Below, piece after piece: positions 20,351 through 29,442 of a stretch of DNA of 42,594 nt. Position numbers and translations under genes: made by a program. The stretch's first letter is position 1. Each line of letters starts with the position of its first letter. The notes beneath the pieces are model-generated. The model ran no database searches. It had not been told where the DNA came from and worked only from the letters and a program-made list of their open reading frames with translations. Location: positions 1 through 42,594 of the IMG/VR virus record IMGVR_UViG_3300049846_000701. One strand, written 5' to 3'. This stretch comes from a virus.

Positions 20351-22611
20351 TGTAGTCGCCTTGTTCTTACTGTTGGCAGTATTCCTAGAACTTCAATGCC
20401 CTCACCGTACCCAGATTGGTCTATTTGGAACTTGAAGTATTTAGCTAGTCCTTGGAACTCTGCAATTCTTGTGGTTATGATTGACCCCTCTGAGCTCCAA
20501 ACATCTGTATCCCAGACCGCGGTATCCCATAGGGAGTTTGTGCCAGGAGAAAGGTTTATGGCTGTTCCTGTAGTTTCTGTTTCTGATATGTTAGCAAGTT
20601 GAGTGACCGTCATTTCCCAGTCACCAAGAGATAATTGCTGGATGTAGAATTTCTTTATAGCTTTGTCGTTCATACCAGTACCAAAGGATAGTGATGGGGT
20701 CACATATCTAGTGGTTATTTCGTAGCCGTCATCATGTGAGCCAGTGTCAAACCGATACATTACACCTTGATTAGACGAGCTAAAGTATATCTGTCCACTA
20801 TCGTTACTACCATCCCAAACTACCCAGTCTGAGGCATGTATGTTCTCAAACTTACCCCACACACCCATTTCATAGTGGTAAAAGAGTGCTTCGTCATTAT
20901 ATGAGCCACTATTAGACGTATAGGATATGAGATAAGTGTTGTTCCACAGGACTGCGACTGGACTTGTTTTATTTGCCCAGGCATCAATAGAAGTATTAAC
21001 CACTCCCTCTGATATATTCTTTAGGTTTGAGCCGTCAAATAGGTATACGCCCTTGTCTGATAGGAATGTAAGCAGGTCGCCATACTCTACAAGCGTTCTC
21101 TTGTCTATCATGCCAATCTCATTGGTCACATTCCTGAGTTCAAAGTTGGATGGTGAACTACCTAAGAGTCGCCATATAGACCGTCTTTGGAAGACGTACA
21201 GACCATTATTAAGTGAGTATAGTCCCGTTCCAATATCTCCCTTACTAGACGGGATGATAATAGAGCCAGCGTTGTTGGCGGTGTCAAAGTCGTTGAAGTG
21301 TTCCTCTGTTACTGAGGTGTCTAGTGCTGAGAACCTTAGAGTATTACCCTCTAGTGTCCAGATACGGTTAAGGTGGTTTTCTATAAAGTCTGGTTGTGGG
21401 CGGTTTAGCCCTGACGGTGCGGTTGCGGTATTGAGTTTACCTTGTATCTCGCCCCACGGTGAGATAGTGTAAGTCTGCCCAGACAGGGTTGAGCCCAAAT
21501 AAGCCGTTTCGATAGTAAGCGACGTGTTTGAGCCTATTGCAACAATCTTATACCACTTGCCGTCTGGTAGTTTTATGTATTCGCCCGTTTCGGCATTTGT
21601 AGATGTGTTCCACGATGTTCCAGAACCAGTAACGGTGGTGGAGTTGTTGGTGGCGGTTATGGTACCAGTGGTATAGTCAGAGTTGGTTGAGCCTCGGTAC
21701 TTCTTAATATAGTTAGTTTTATCGATAACCAGTAGTGTGTCGTTTGCTACTGTATAGTCTATGTATTCAGATGAACTTAGGCTAACTCCAGATGGAAGGG
21801 ATATGGTGGTCATAGCACCAGTTCCGTCGTTACCCCTATATAATGAACTACCAACTTTTACAAATGTTTGTTTAGTACCTGTAGTGTTATAAAAGCGAAT
21901 CATGCCAGTGGTGGCTGTTGCGCCAGTGTAGACGTTAAACTTGAGGTCGGTTGAGGCTACTGCTGACCAGCTAATTCCTGAATCGGTTGAAGAGTAGGCC
22001 GCACCATTAGCGTAGGCATTGCCTGTACGGTGTACTAGAACGGTATTTATTGTCTGAGTAGTTGTTTGGGCGATGTACGGTTTAAGCACAACCGCATACT
22101 CTGTAGAAGCTGTCAGTGCGTATGGTACGTTAAATCTAAAGCTGTACTCTGTTTCAGACGTCCCAGAGACAAGAAGTATCTGCCCATCTATTAGTTTAGC
22201 GCTTGGACCTGTACTGCCGCTCCATAATTCCGCTTTCATATACTGTTCTTGACCGCCCGTATTCATAGCAAGATAGAAGTCACATTGAACTATGCTTGCA
22301 CCAGCACCTACTTGGAAAGTCTGAGCCACCCAGTCTGATACTGCGTCTAGGGTTATGGTGCCAGTTGATGCTCCCGTATTGGCCTCATCGCTAGATGACG
22401 CTATTGGGTCGCCATTATATCTGAGATAACCATTCCTTGTTTTTATGGAATGGGTGTCTGTAAATACAACATTAGCCATGTCTGGTGACTGGTTGGGTTG
22501 TAACTTAGTTTCATGTGGGTCGGTAACAAGACCGCCAATAAAATCAAACTCTTGTAGCGGCTGTTCGGGTACGTTCTTGAACCTGATGTTTTGTTGAAAG
22601 TTGAGAGGCAT
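20347..22611 (-). CDS. Tail nozzle / stabilisation protein (T7 gp12-like)
   Basis: 754 aa. The start (PLQEFDFIGGLVTDPHETKL, then PNQSPDMANVVFTDTHSIKT) is characteristic of podovirus tail-tubular-B/stabilisation proteins. The middle contains repeated beta strands (GTSWNTSTNAETGEYI, LTFLSDKGVYLFDGS), as in a propeller. It follows the adaptor gene, the usual order. SD GAGG lies upstream. Confidence 0.75.
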   Translation of the reverse strand: MPLNFQQNIRFKNVPEQPLQEFDFIGGLVTDPHETKLQPNQSPDMANVVFTDTHSIKTRNGYLRYNGDPIASSSDEANTGASTGTITLDAVSDWVAQTFQVGAGASIVQCDFYLAMNTGGQEQYMKAELWSGSTGPSAKLIDGQILLVSGTSETEYSFRFNVPYALTASTEYAVVLKPYIAQTTTQTINTVLVHRTGNAYANGAAYSSTDSGISWSAVASTDLKFNVYTGATATTGMIRFYNTTGTKQTFVKVGSSLYRGNDGTGAMTTISLPSGVSLSSSEYIDYTVANDTLLVIDKTNYIKKYRGSTNSDYTTGTITATNNSTTVTGSGTSWNTSTNAETGEYIKLPDGKWYKIVAIGSNTSLTIETAYLGSTLSGQTYTISPWGEIQGKLNTATAPSGLNRPQPDFIENHLNRIWTLEGNTLRFSALDTSVTEEHFNDFDTANNAGSIIIPSSKGDIGTGLYSLNNGLYVFQRRSIWRLLGSSPSNFELRNVTNEIGMIDKRTLVEYGDLLTFLSDKGVYLFDGSNLKNISEGVVNTSIDAWANKTSPVAVLWNNTYLISYTSNSGSYNDEALFYHYEMGVWGKFENIHASDWVVWDGSNDSGQIYFSSSNQGVMYRFDTGSHDDGYEITTRYVTPSLSFGTGMNDKAIKKFYIQQLSLGDWEMTVTQLANISETETTGTAINLSPGTNSLWDTAVWDTDVWSSEGSIITTRIAEFQGLAKYFKFQIDQSGYGEGIEVLGILPTVRTRRLQ

Positions 22612-22615
22612 TACT

Positions 22616-23305
22616 CTACCTCACCTCGTTAGACAAACCTGTGTGATTAATATACGTCTCTGGTCCAGTGATTTTGAAGTTATCTGTGTCTGTCGGTTGG
22701 GTCAATAGGTTCTGTCTTGCTAGTGCTACTATTTGTTCGTAGCGGTTAGAAGCTTTTTGTGCCAAGTCTGGGTCTGTATTGAAGTCGTGTTCTAGTGATA
22801 GTGCGTACTGCAATAATGCCTCTCTATAGGCTATTGGTATAATAGGTGTGTCTGAGTCAGCAGAAAGTTCTGTTGGTATTTTATAGTAGTCAATAGCAAC
22901 AGAGTAAACGTCGTTTGGTAGTGGCCAGAAGCCAATAGAACCACCCTTAATGTAGTATCTGGTTGGGACTGATGCGCCGTCTGAGTCGAAGTCTGGTTCG
23001 TCAACTCTAAGTTGGTTAAATGGCCAATAGACAAGTTTCCTATTATTAGAACCCTGAATACTGACTGAAACAATGTTCTGCGCGTCGATGTCCGAAAAGT
23101 TAGATGATAAACTATATTCTTGAGTGCTGGCTACCGTTGAGAGTGTACCAGTTGTCTCTCTGAATGGCCACAATTCTCTTAATACAAAATCATAATAACC
23201 CATGTTAATCCAGTTTTTAATTCTGTTTCTAGTGGTCGAATCTGATTTCGATACTAAGCTAAGTACATTGTCTTGTATCTCTCTGTAGGTACTGTTAGCT
23301 GCCGT
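22616..23305 (-). CDS. Tail adaptor (tail tubular A-like), apparent ACG start
   Basis: 229 aa if begun at ACG 23305. The conserved-looking N-terminus TYREIQDNVLSLVSKSDSTT, then RNRIKNWINMGYYDF, typical of head-tail adaptors, lies upstream of the first ATG (23203). The open frame contains no ATG, GTG or TTG before that ATG, which itself has no SD. AAGGA (23317-23313) sits 7 nt before ACG 23305, the normal spacing in this genome. The frame then gives (M)AANSTYREIQ. ACG is one base from ATG. The HNH gene ends only 4 nt upstream, so its insertion may have changed the start. Confidence 0.7.
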   Translation of the reverse strand, partial: TAANSTYREIQDNVLSLVSKSDSTTRNRIKNWINMGYYDFVLRELWPFRETTGTLSTVASTQEYSLSSNFSDIDAQNIVSVSIQGSNNRKLVYWPFNQLRVDEPDFDSDGASVPTRYYIKGGSIGFWPLPNDVYSVAIDYYKIPTELSADSDTPIIPIAYREALLQYALSLEHDFNTDPDLAQKASNRYEQIVALARQNLLTQPTDTDNFKITGPETYINHTGLSNEVR

Positions 23306-23309
23306 AGTT

Positions 23310-23840
23310 TTATCCTTCTTTCTTTGCCGTGAAGTTACACCATCTCTGGCCTGGTTTCATTTTTCTTTTAAATGTTATGTAGTAGTGGCAAGGTACACAT
23401 AACGTTCTGCCATTATCAACATTATAGCGCAACTCTTCATTATCGGACCACTTATTTATATGGTCTGCGTGCAGAGTCCCGCCATATTGTTCACAGACTT
23501 GACAGGTGTAATTATCTCTATCAAATACTTTGCTTCTCCAACTTTTATATCCTAGGGTCCCCATAGCTTGGTGTCGCGCAGTACCAGTACCACCCTTATA
23601 GTTCCATGGCGTAACGTGCGGCCTTGGTCCTTTTTTGCCCGTTTTAATCCCAGTTAGCCCCTTATTCCACGGGCTAATACCTTCCTTTAGTTTATTACCT
23701 CTCATCATGCTCCTATACATAGGCTTGGTACAATCACGTGAACAAAACCTACAGGCACTGTACTTAAGGTCGGAGGGGTATACGGAAAAGACTTTTTTAC
23801 AGGTTTCACATGTTCTCTCTATTCTGGTCGATTTTCTCAT
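23310..23840 (-). CDS. HNH homing endonuclease with NUMOD3-type segment
   Basis: 176 aa. N-terminal zinc finger (C11, C14, C30, C33/C37), a NUMOD3-like DNA-binding segment (GISPWNKGLTG), and a C-terminal HNH nuclease: C113/C116, HADH with H124-H127, N140/N143, and C148-x2-C151-H152. Free-standing homing endonucleases of this type insert between phage genes. It has its own extended -10 promoter and SD (AAGGAAGG), and separates the adaptor gene from its expected start. The flanks are too short for a group I intron. Confidence 0.85.
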   Translation of the reverse strand: MRKSTRIERTCETCKKVFSVYPSDLKYSACRFCSRDCTKPMYRSMMRGNKLKEGISPWNKGLTGIKTGKKGPRPHVTPWNYKGGTGTARHQAMGTLGYKSWRSKVFDRDNYTCQVCEQYGGTLHADHINKWSDNEELRYNVDNGRTLCVPCHYYITFKRKMKPGQRWCNFTAKKEG

Positions 23841-23872
23841 CTTTGTTTGCCTTCCTTTTTATTTCTGTTTGC

Positions 23873-23881
23873 ATTATAACA
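23873..23881 (-). promoter_or_regulatory. Extended -10 promoter of the HNH gene
   Basis: The minus strand reads TGTTATAAT (23881-23873), an extended -10. Transcription would start near 23866, 26 nt before the HNH ATG, whose SD lies in this leader. An independent promoter is usual for homing endonuclease genes. Confidence 0.45.
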
Positions 23882-23899
23882 CTGTGTGTGATATTAGCA

Positions 23900-24211
23900 C
23901 TACTTTTTTACTGGACTAACCGTCTCTGTGACTTCCGCCATTGCATTAATACCTTGAGATATTTCAGCCTTAAGTGCGTCTTCTGCTGCTTTAATCTCAA
24001 CATCGGCTTGTAATACTTCGTATACTGGGGCTACGGCTTTTTCTCTTTCAACCGCTGCGTAAAGTTGCATATTCTCAGCGAGAAGAAGCTTATTAAGTAA
24101 CGCCTCTTTTTCTTCTAGTGTCGTTGGAATCGTGGTAATCCCATGATATGCACACTTTTGCTCAAGAATAGACACCGCTTTGTCGTCTGATATTTCATAG
24201 TTGATATTCAT
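23900..24211 (-). CDS. Hypothetical protein (103 aa)
   Basis: Starts MNINYEISDDKAVSILEQKC; then helical, with IPTTLEEKEALLNKLLLAEN and an Ala/Glu/Val-rich end. SD AAAAGGAG. Not recognised. It lies between the methyltransferase and the HNH/adaptor genes. Confidence 0.55.
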   Translation of the reverse strand: MNINYEISDDKAVSILEQKCAYHGITTIPTTLEEKEALLNKLLLAENMQLYAAVEREKAVAPVYEVLQADVEIKAAEDALKAEISQGINAMAEVTETVSPVKK

Positions 24212-24813
24212 TATTTACTCCTTTTAGTTAATGTTACGATTATGTCGTTTACTGCATTTGAATAGTGTTTGATTGCAAAACCTTGTGTCTCAACATTTCT
24301 CTGCCCCCACTGTTGGTCGATATTGTAGGCGTATTGAAAATCGAAGTCACAAGATACTGGGTAGTGGTCTAGTTTATTGTCCTTGCGCCATTGTTCGTTC
24401 AAGTACAGGAATGACGCTTCTGATATAGCCCTCGCATGAGTAGGGTCTTGCCAACACCTCATTGAGGAATAGTAGGGACAGGTTATCTTAGCAAATCCCT
24501 TTGTTGGGATATTTGGATTGTTCGGGTCAAACTCGGCTGGTTTTAATATTCTGTGAACCTGGTCGAAGAACAGATAGAAACAGTCGTCATAGCCTGCTTT
24601 CATGCCCTTCCCCTCAATAATATGGGGTATATGCTCAACGAACATAGTACAGTCTATCTCGTCTACTGAGTTATCGTCTATTTTTGACCAAACATTGTCT
24701 TTGCTCCAGAAGTCTAAAATGTCACCGACATATTTAACCCCCTTGCCTTTGACAATATCCATACCAACAAACCCCTCTGGTATGTTCTGGCCACAAGCAA
24801 TACTTAATTTCAT
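24211..24813 (-). CDS. SAM-dependent methyltransferase
   Basis: 200 aa from ATG 24813; the AAGGAGG just before it makes an upstream in-frame ATG (24831) unlikely. Class I Rossmann motifs: LSIACGQNIPEGFVGMDI (motif I with Gly and the following acidic Asp) and DEIDCTMFVEHI (motif IV/post-motif). A long insertion follows. Located between two glycosyltransferase-bearing regions, it may methylate a sugar or a fibre, but the substrate is unknown. Confidence 0.7.
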   Translation of the reverse strand: MKLSIACGQNIPEGFVGMDIVKGKGVKYVGDILDFWSKDNVWSKIDDNSVDEIDCTMFVEHIPHIIEGKGMKAGYDDCFYLFFDQVHRILKPAEFDPNNPNIPTKGFAKITCPYYSSMRCWQDPTHARAISEASFLYLNEQWRKDNKLDHYPVSCDFDFQYAYNIDQQWGQRNVETQGFAIKHYSNAVNDIIVTLTKRSK

Positions 24814-24824
24814 ACTTTCCTCCT

Positions 24825-25538
24825 TTACCACATCATTTGATTAGCGTGGTCATAATGACCAACCTTGACTCTGGCATCACAAGCAAACTTGTACCCTAGC
24901 TCTCTAGCCTTTTGGAAGAAATAGAGGTCTTGGGTATATGTCTTGCCACCATCGCCGTTTAATGTTTTAAACCATGCCCCATACTCAAAACGCTCATCTT
25001 TAAACATTTCAAGTCTAAATAGTGTGAAGCCTTGTCCGAGTCCATTGCATGGTGTTATGGCTTCAGGTTGTGGGATTTGTGGCGTAAAATTCAGAGGCAT
25101 AACTTCAGGGTTGCCGTAGCACATCGGTTGACCATTTTCGCCCTTTGTCCAATACAGACCGCCAACAGCATCGTAATCGTCTATTGATTCATATAGTTTT
25201 AAAAGTCCGTCAGGAGGCGGTGCGTTATCTTCTTCAATCGTGAGTAAAAACTTAGAGTCTTTTAAGTCAGGACTTTCCAGAATCATTTTGATGGCTTGGT
25301 TGTAAGCTTCGCCCACTTCCATACCTTCCATGAATATAGGACCGAATACTTTTTGATTCATTGGTTTCGCTAGACCTTGCCAGCTTTGCACTATTCGTGC
25401 AGGTATTAGTCCTCTGGTAGGACAGATAATTACCGTAGACAAGTCCCTGTATGTCTTCTCTTTCTCTAGTCGCTTCACATAATCACTTGCGTTGTGAATG
25501 CCAGCGTTATCTGGCACTAGAATTTGTGGTTTTGACAT
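24825..25538 (-). CDS. GT-A (family 2-like) glycosyltransferase
   Basis: 237 aa. STVIICPTRGLIPARIV gives the nucleotide-binding first strand; LTIEEDNAPPPDGLL holds the acidic metal-binding cluster in the place of DxD; and QDLYFFQKARELGY resembles the catalytic-base ED region of GT2 enzymes, then FACDARVKVGHYD. Probably transfers a sugar from a nucleotide sugar. SD AAGGAGG lies upstream. It lies after the fibre genes, separate from the main glycan block. Confidence 0.7.
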   Translation of the reverse strand: MSKPQILVPDNAGIHNASDYVKRLEKEKTYRDLSTVIICPTRGLIPARIVQSWQGLAKPMNQKVFGPIFMEGMEVGEAYNQAIKMILESPDLKDSKFLLTIEEDNAPPPDGLLKLYESIDDYDAVGGLYWTKGENGQPMCYGNPEVMPLNFTPQIPQPEAITPCNGLGQGFTLFRLEMFKDERFEYGAWFKTLNGDGGKTYTQDLYFFQKARELGYKFACDARVKVGHYDHANQMMW

Positions 25539-25547
25539 TATTCCTCC

Positions 25548-26993
25548 TTAATAGTTTCTAAAGATTGGGAGTATGTTACCCCTAACAAAAGCTGTTCCAC
25601 TCTTAGATATGTTCTGAAAAGATAGTGTCTGGTTAGTTGCCGTTACTGTATTAGTGTGGACTCCTTGATTCATCCAACCAACTGATGTGTTCGTAGCAGA
25701 GCCTAAGTCGTTGTAAGCTGAACCAGAATGTACAGAATTATAGAAGACAGACAGTGTGTTAGCGTATTGCGTTGTTGCAGTTCCGATTGATGAGTTGTTA
25801 TTGGTAGACATTTGAAAACCAATCCAGTATTCGCCAGCCGACAACGAGGTGTTTATTGCGAAAGAGGCGTTTCGTGCGCCTGAAAGGTTTGAGAAGTTGG
25901 CGGTGTTGGAAGCCCAGGTGTAGGTTGTAGTCCCCATAGAACCAGTAACAGGCTCTAGCGATACACCGTTTCTAGTTGATATAAATAACCCAGATGAGAT
26001 AAGGATATTGCCTGTATTAGCGGTTGCAGACGAAGCTAGTGATAAGAGTATTGGTACGTCAACTCGTGAGAATGATATACCTGTCGGGATGCTTAGATAT
26101 TTAACAGAAGCCGAAGCGTTAGTCATACCTGAAGACGATAGCTGACCGATTGGTGCATCAAAGCGTGACATTACAACACCACCGCCAGGGGCTGCTGCTG
26201 ATAACGACAGAGTAAGTCCATTAGAAGCTGAAGCGGTTGTACCTGATAAGTTAGTTAGGTTGAGCGTAGGGTTGCCATGTGAGTGGTCTGATTGAGCTGC
26301 GGTAGTAAGTCCGTTATGTGATGCGGTAATTGTTGAGGCATTAAATCCAAAGGTAACACCGTTAGCGTTTGCAAAGTCAATATTTCCTGTACTACCCTCT
26401 ACACTTACCATGTTTTGTGTTTGGATTGTTTGAGTTGGTACATCTATAGTAACGGTAGCTGCTCCACCTGCTGCGGTTGACTGTGAAAGTGTTGCCGCGT
26501 TTGAGCCAACCAAAATATACGACCTAATTACTGTGCCTGTCGAACCAGCCGTGTTACCCATTGTTGACACCCCCACTCGAATCGGTGGCTGAACTGACAT
26601 ATTAACTTGATTGTTGGTCATGTCTACCGTAATACCGCTTCCTGCCGAGAAGCTAAGAGAGCGAGCATCTGCTGTACCTGATGATGTACCAGATGTGTTA
26701 CCTAGACCATATATCCCCAGTGATTGATTGGACTGATTTGCACCAGAAATAGTGACAGAAGCTCCACCTGCGGCTGTGCTTTGTGAGAGAGTCACATTGT
26801 TGCCACCAGCAAAAACAATCTGATTATTGACTGTGCCTGTAGTTCCGACAGTATTACCACCTGTAGAAACACCAGCCGTAAATGCACCACCACCAGGAGA
26901 AAAGGCCTCAAAACCAGTATCACCAGCATTCCTGCGAATTGCTTGCCCTGCTCCGATTGCTATTGAGTTTTGTATATCGCCAAAGTCTGCCAT
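25548..26993 (-). CDS. Tail fibre with repeated beta modules
   Basis: 481 aa, Ser/Thr/Asn/Gly-rich. Two related modules are visible near the N-terminus: GVSTGGNTVGTTGTVNNQIV, followed by LSQSTAAGGASVTISG, and GVSTMGNTAGSTGTVIRSYI, followed by LSQSTAAGGAATVTI. A third variant reads GIYGLGNTSGTSSGTADARS. The DHSHGNPTLNL segment occurs in the middle. The C-terminal part is a distinct beta domain, a likely receptor binder. SD AGGAG. Confidence 0.65.
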   Translation of the reverse strand: MADFGDIQNSIAIGAGQAIRRNAGDTGFEAFSPGGGAFTAGVSTGGNTVGTTGTVNNQIVFAGGNNVTLSQSTAAGGASVTISGANQSNQSLGIYGLGNTSGTSSGTADARSLSFSAGSGITVDMTNNQVNMSVQPPIRVGVSTMGNTAGSTGTVIRSYILVGSNAATLSQSTAAGGAATVTIDVPTQTIQTQNMVSVEGSTGNIDFANANGVTFGFNASTITASHNGLTTAAQSDHSHGNPTLNLTNLSGTTASASNGLTLSLSAAAPGGGVVMSRFDAPIGQLSSSGMTNASASVKYLSIPTGISFSRVDVPILLSLASSATANTGNILISSGLFISTRNGVSLEPVTGSMGTTTYTWASNTANFSNLSGARNASFAINTSLSAGEYWIGFQMSTNNNSSIGTATTQYANTLSVFYNSVHSGSAYNDLGSATNTSVGWMNQGVHTNTVTATNQTLSFQNISKSGTAFVRGNILPIFRNY

Positions 26994-27002
26994 TCTACGC
27001 TC

Positions 27003-28694
27003 CTATCCAAGTAAACCTATTGTCTTTAAGTCTGTTATTAATGTCCCTAATACATCTGCTAATTCATTAATACTTGTTGCATTTGCATCGAAACTTCTAT
27101 CTGTTGTTACGTTTGTTGCTGTGTACGCAGATGGTTGAACAGCAGGAGTTGCGTTCCAAAAACCAATCTTCTGAGTAGTAGCTGTTCCAATCTTTGTACC
27201 TGTTGCAGTACCAAAAATCATATTGATACCCTCGGCTGCGGTTAAAGCACCACCGTCAGCGATTGTCCATACAGACGAGCCATTGTCTTTAAAGTCTGCT
27301 ATCGCTGCTGAAACTGCAACATTATCAACCGAAAGTGCTGTTGTTGAGGCAACACGGCTTCTAATATCTAAATGAGCATTAGGTGTATTAGCATGTCCAA
27401 GTGTTACTAGACCATCAGTTGAACCAATACGGATATATCCATCAGTAAACCCATTACCACCATTGATAACTACAGCACCACCAGTTAGCCCAGCACCACC
27501 AGTAATATTGACTGCTCCACCTGTGGACACACCAACACCTGCACCACCAGTTAGAGTAAGCGCCCCACCACCAGCGTTTCCAGCTCTACCAGCTCCAGCA
27601 ACAACCGATAACGCCCCACCAGTACCACCTGTAGTATTTGAGCCAGCTGCACCAATAATAGAAAAAGCAGCGCCTGCTGTGTTGGCTGTGGTTGTGTCTT
27701 CCATCTGAATTGTACGAGCCGCCTCTTTGGTAAAGTAAAGATTTCCTGTTACTTGGAGTGCAGCACTTGCATTCATGGCTGTGGTCGTGGTTAGTGCCCC
27801 TATCTGTCCAGTTGGTGAAATATGTGACAATACATTTCCTGAATTATCTTGTACTTCGAGTGCGCTTGCGGTTTGACCAGAACGCATCTGTAATACGAGT
27901 GCTTTCCTAGCAGTTGAAGATGGCGTGTTAATCTGTTCTGCTGTTGAATCTGTGGCTTGTGGAGTATTAAGCAAGAACCTGTTGTTAACTGAGCCTGTTG
28001 TACCCAAATAGAAGCCACCAGCTGCATCTGTTTCGACATATCCAGCAAAGTAGTTCCTACTAGCAAGCCCTGCGGAATAAATATTATAGCTTGCAGCGCC
28101 TGCTGTTTGTGCTTCTAAATAAAGACCATAGGCGTTAGTAACAGTACCCGATGAATTTACTACGCTTGCACCATATAGTGTATAAGCATTGTTGATTGTC
28201 CCACCGCCACTGTTTGTGATAGAACCGTAGAGACCATAACATACACCAATAGTACCAGTTGACCTATTATATACAGCTCCAGGCACACCATAGGCGTTAG
28301 TAATCGTACCTGTTCCTGAGTGCCTAGCCCCACCAAAGAGTCCAGCCAACAGTGTGACATTTTGTGCATTTCCAGACAGTGTTGCGCCAAGTATCTCTGC
28401 ACCAAATACTCCAGTAGCAGCAGACCCAAAGTTAGCAACTGCCTTAATATTTAACCCTGAGTTCCATGTAGCAGGAGTTCCAGTAAAAGTCTCTTGCAAA
28501 TAAGCAACTGTGCTTGTAGTACCAACACCAAGAATATCTTGTAGTATAGAGTTTACTTGTCCAGAACCGTTTACATCAGCATCAGCACCAACAGCTATAT
28601 GTCCTGTATAACGAATACCAGGGGAGTCAACTGACCAGTGTTCTGCACCGATGTTGTCTAGGTTGCCTGTAAATGGATTAAATGCAAATCCCAT
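27003..28694 (-). CDS. Tail fibre/spike with glycine-rich repeats
   Basis: 563 aa. Starts MGFAFNPFTGNLDNIG, a common fibre attachment motif. Residues 150-230 hold beta-helix-like repeats (NNAYTLYGASVVNSSGTVTN). Residues 340-420 are extremely Gly-rich (GGALTLTGGAGVGVSTGGAV), reminiscent of polyglycine-type adhesin folds. The end (IGFWNATPAVQPSAYTATN, then a coiled coil) is a widespread fibre C-terminal module. Likely receptor-binding protein. Confidence 0.75.
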   Translation of the reverse strand: MGFAFNPFTGNLDNIGAEHWSVDSPGIRYTGHIAVGADADVNGSGQVNSILQDILGVGTTSTVAYLQETFTGTPATWNSGLNIKAVANFGSAATGVFGAEILGATLSGNAQNVTLLAGLFGGARHSGTGTITNAYGVPGAVYNRSTGTIGVCYGLYGSITNSGGGTINNAYTLYGASVVNSSGTVTNAYGLYLEAQTAGAASYNIYSAGLASRNYFAGYVETDAAGGFYLGTTGSVNNRFLLNTPQATDSTAEQINTPSSTARKALVLQMRSGQTASALEVQDNSGNVLSHISPTGQIGALTTTTAMNASAALQVTGNLYFTKEAARTIQMEDTTTANTAGAAFSIIGAAGSNTTGGTGGALSVVAGAGRAGNAGGGALTLTGGAGVGVSTGGAVNITGGAGLTGGAVVINGGNGFTDGYIRIGSTDGLVTLGHANTPNAHLDIRSRVASTTALSVDNVAVSAAIADFKDNGSSVWTIADGGALTAAEGINMIFGTATGTKIGTATTQKIGFWNATPAVQPSAYTATNVTTDRSFDANATSINELADVLGTLITDLKTIGLLG

Positions 28695-28695
28695 C

Positions 28696-29010
28696 TTAAC
28701 TCCAAGTTACTGTATCAATATCTGATTTAGCAGAAGATGTGTAGGTTACAACCACCGTTCTCACTGTAGTACCACCAGCACCGCCTGTCTTAAAAACAAA
28801 CGTCTCAACAGTCGCTGATGTTTGTTGCACATCTAAGTAGTTGTAATCTGTGCCAGCAACTAACCCGCCAGGCTGAGACATCCTAGACCAACTGGAACCA
28901 TCCCATACATAATTGGCTACTCGTTTGGCCTCAATATTATCACCAGTGTCATTAGGACCGATATGTTCGGCATTGTCTATGCGAGGAGTTACGTTACCGC
29001 CATCGGCCAT
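28696..29010 (-). CDS. Fibre-associated small protein (104 aa)
   Basis: Starts MADGGNVTPRIDNAEHIGPN; contains VWDGSSWSRM, a pattern seen in fibre base domains, then beta strands. It lies 1 nt upstream of the spike gene and overlaps the previous gene by 1 nt. Probably joins the fibre to the virion. Confidence 0.5.
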   Translation of the reverse strand: MADGGNVTPRIDNAEHIGPNDTGDNIEAKRVANYVWDGSSWSRMSQPGGLVAGTDYNYLDVQQTSATVETFVFKTGGAGGTTVRTVVVTYTSSAKSDIDTVTWS

Positions 29011-29414
29011 TAGATTATCGCTCCCTGTTGGGCTTCTATATTCTTCCGCATTTTTTCAAGTCGTAGCCATTGGTATAGTTTATGGACTCTATCTTCTGAG
29101 TGGGCTGTGCCAATCATTCTTTCTAATTCCCTAATCTTGGCGACCACAAACCCATACTCTTTGTCTTCTACCATATTAGAAACAGTCTCATAAATAAATC
29201 TAACCTTTTGGTTGGTCGTTTCGTCTGTTGGCTTATATGGTACACCAAAGTGGTCCTGAAGTTTGTATTGGGTTATTTCATCTAGTGGATAGTCAACACC
29301 TGTTTTGGCTTGACCAGTAGTTGTATCTATTTCTGTTGGTCGCACAACAACGGGTTCTTCTGAAGCTGTAGGTATGTTAGCCCTGAGTCGAGCTACTATT
29401 TCTGCTTCGTTCAT
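29010..29414 (-). CDS. Hypothetical protein upstream of the fibres (134 aa)
   Basis: Starts MNEAEIVARLRANIPTASEE. Helical C-terminus (EYGFVVAKIRELERMIGTAH). Not recognised; position suggests a structural or fibre-assembly role. A short AT-rich gap of 28 nt separates it from the dehydrogenase gene; AGGT lies about 7 nt before the ATG. Confidence 0.5.
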   Translation of the reverse strand: MNEAEIVARLRANIPTASEEPVVVRPTEIDTTTGQAKTGVDYPLDEITQYKLQDHFGVPYKPTDETTNQKVRFIYETVSNMVEDKEYGFVVAKIRELERMIGTAHSEDRVHKLYQWLRLEKMRKNIEAQQGAII

Positions 29415-29442
29415 AACTTTTACCTATTGTTTCCCTTTTCTT

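Noticed and set aside
23303-23320. HNH-adaptor fusion by ribosomal frameshift
   Set aside because: The +1 shift at GGA TAA would need poor re-pairing; the SD and ACG start explain the frame better.
23310-23905. Group I intron around the HNH gene
   Set aside because: Only about 60 nt before and a few nt after the HNH gene are available, too little for an intron core.
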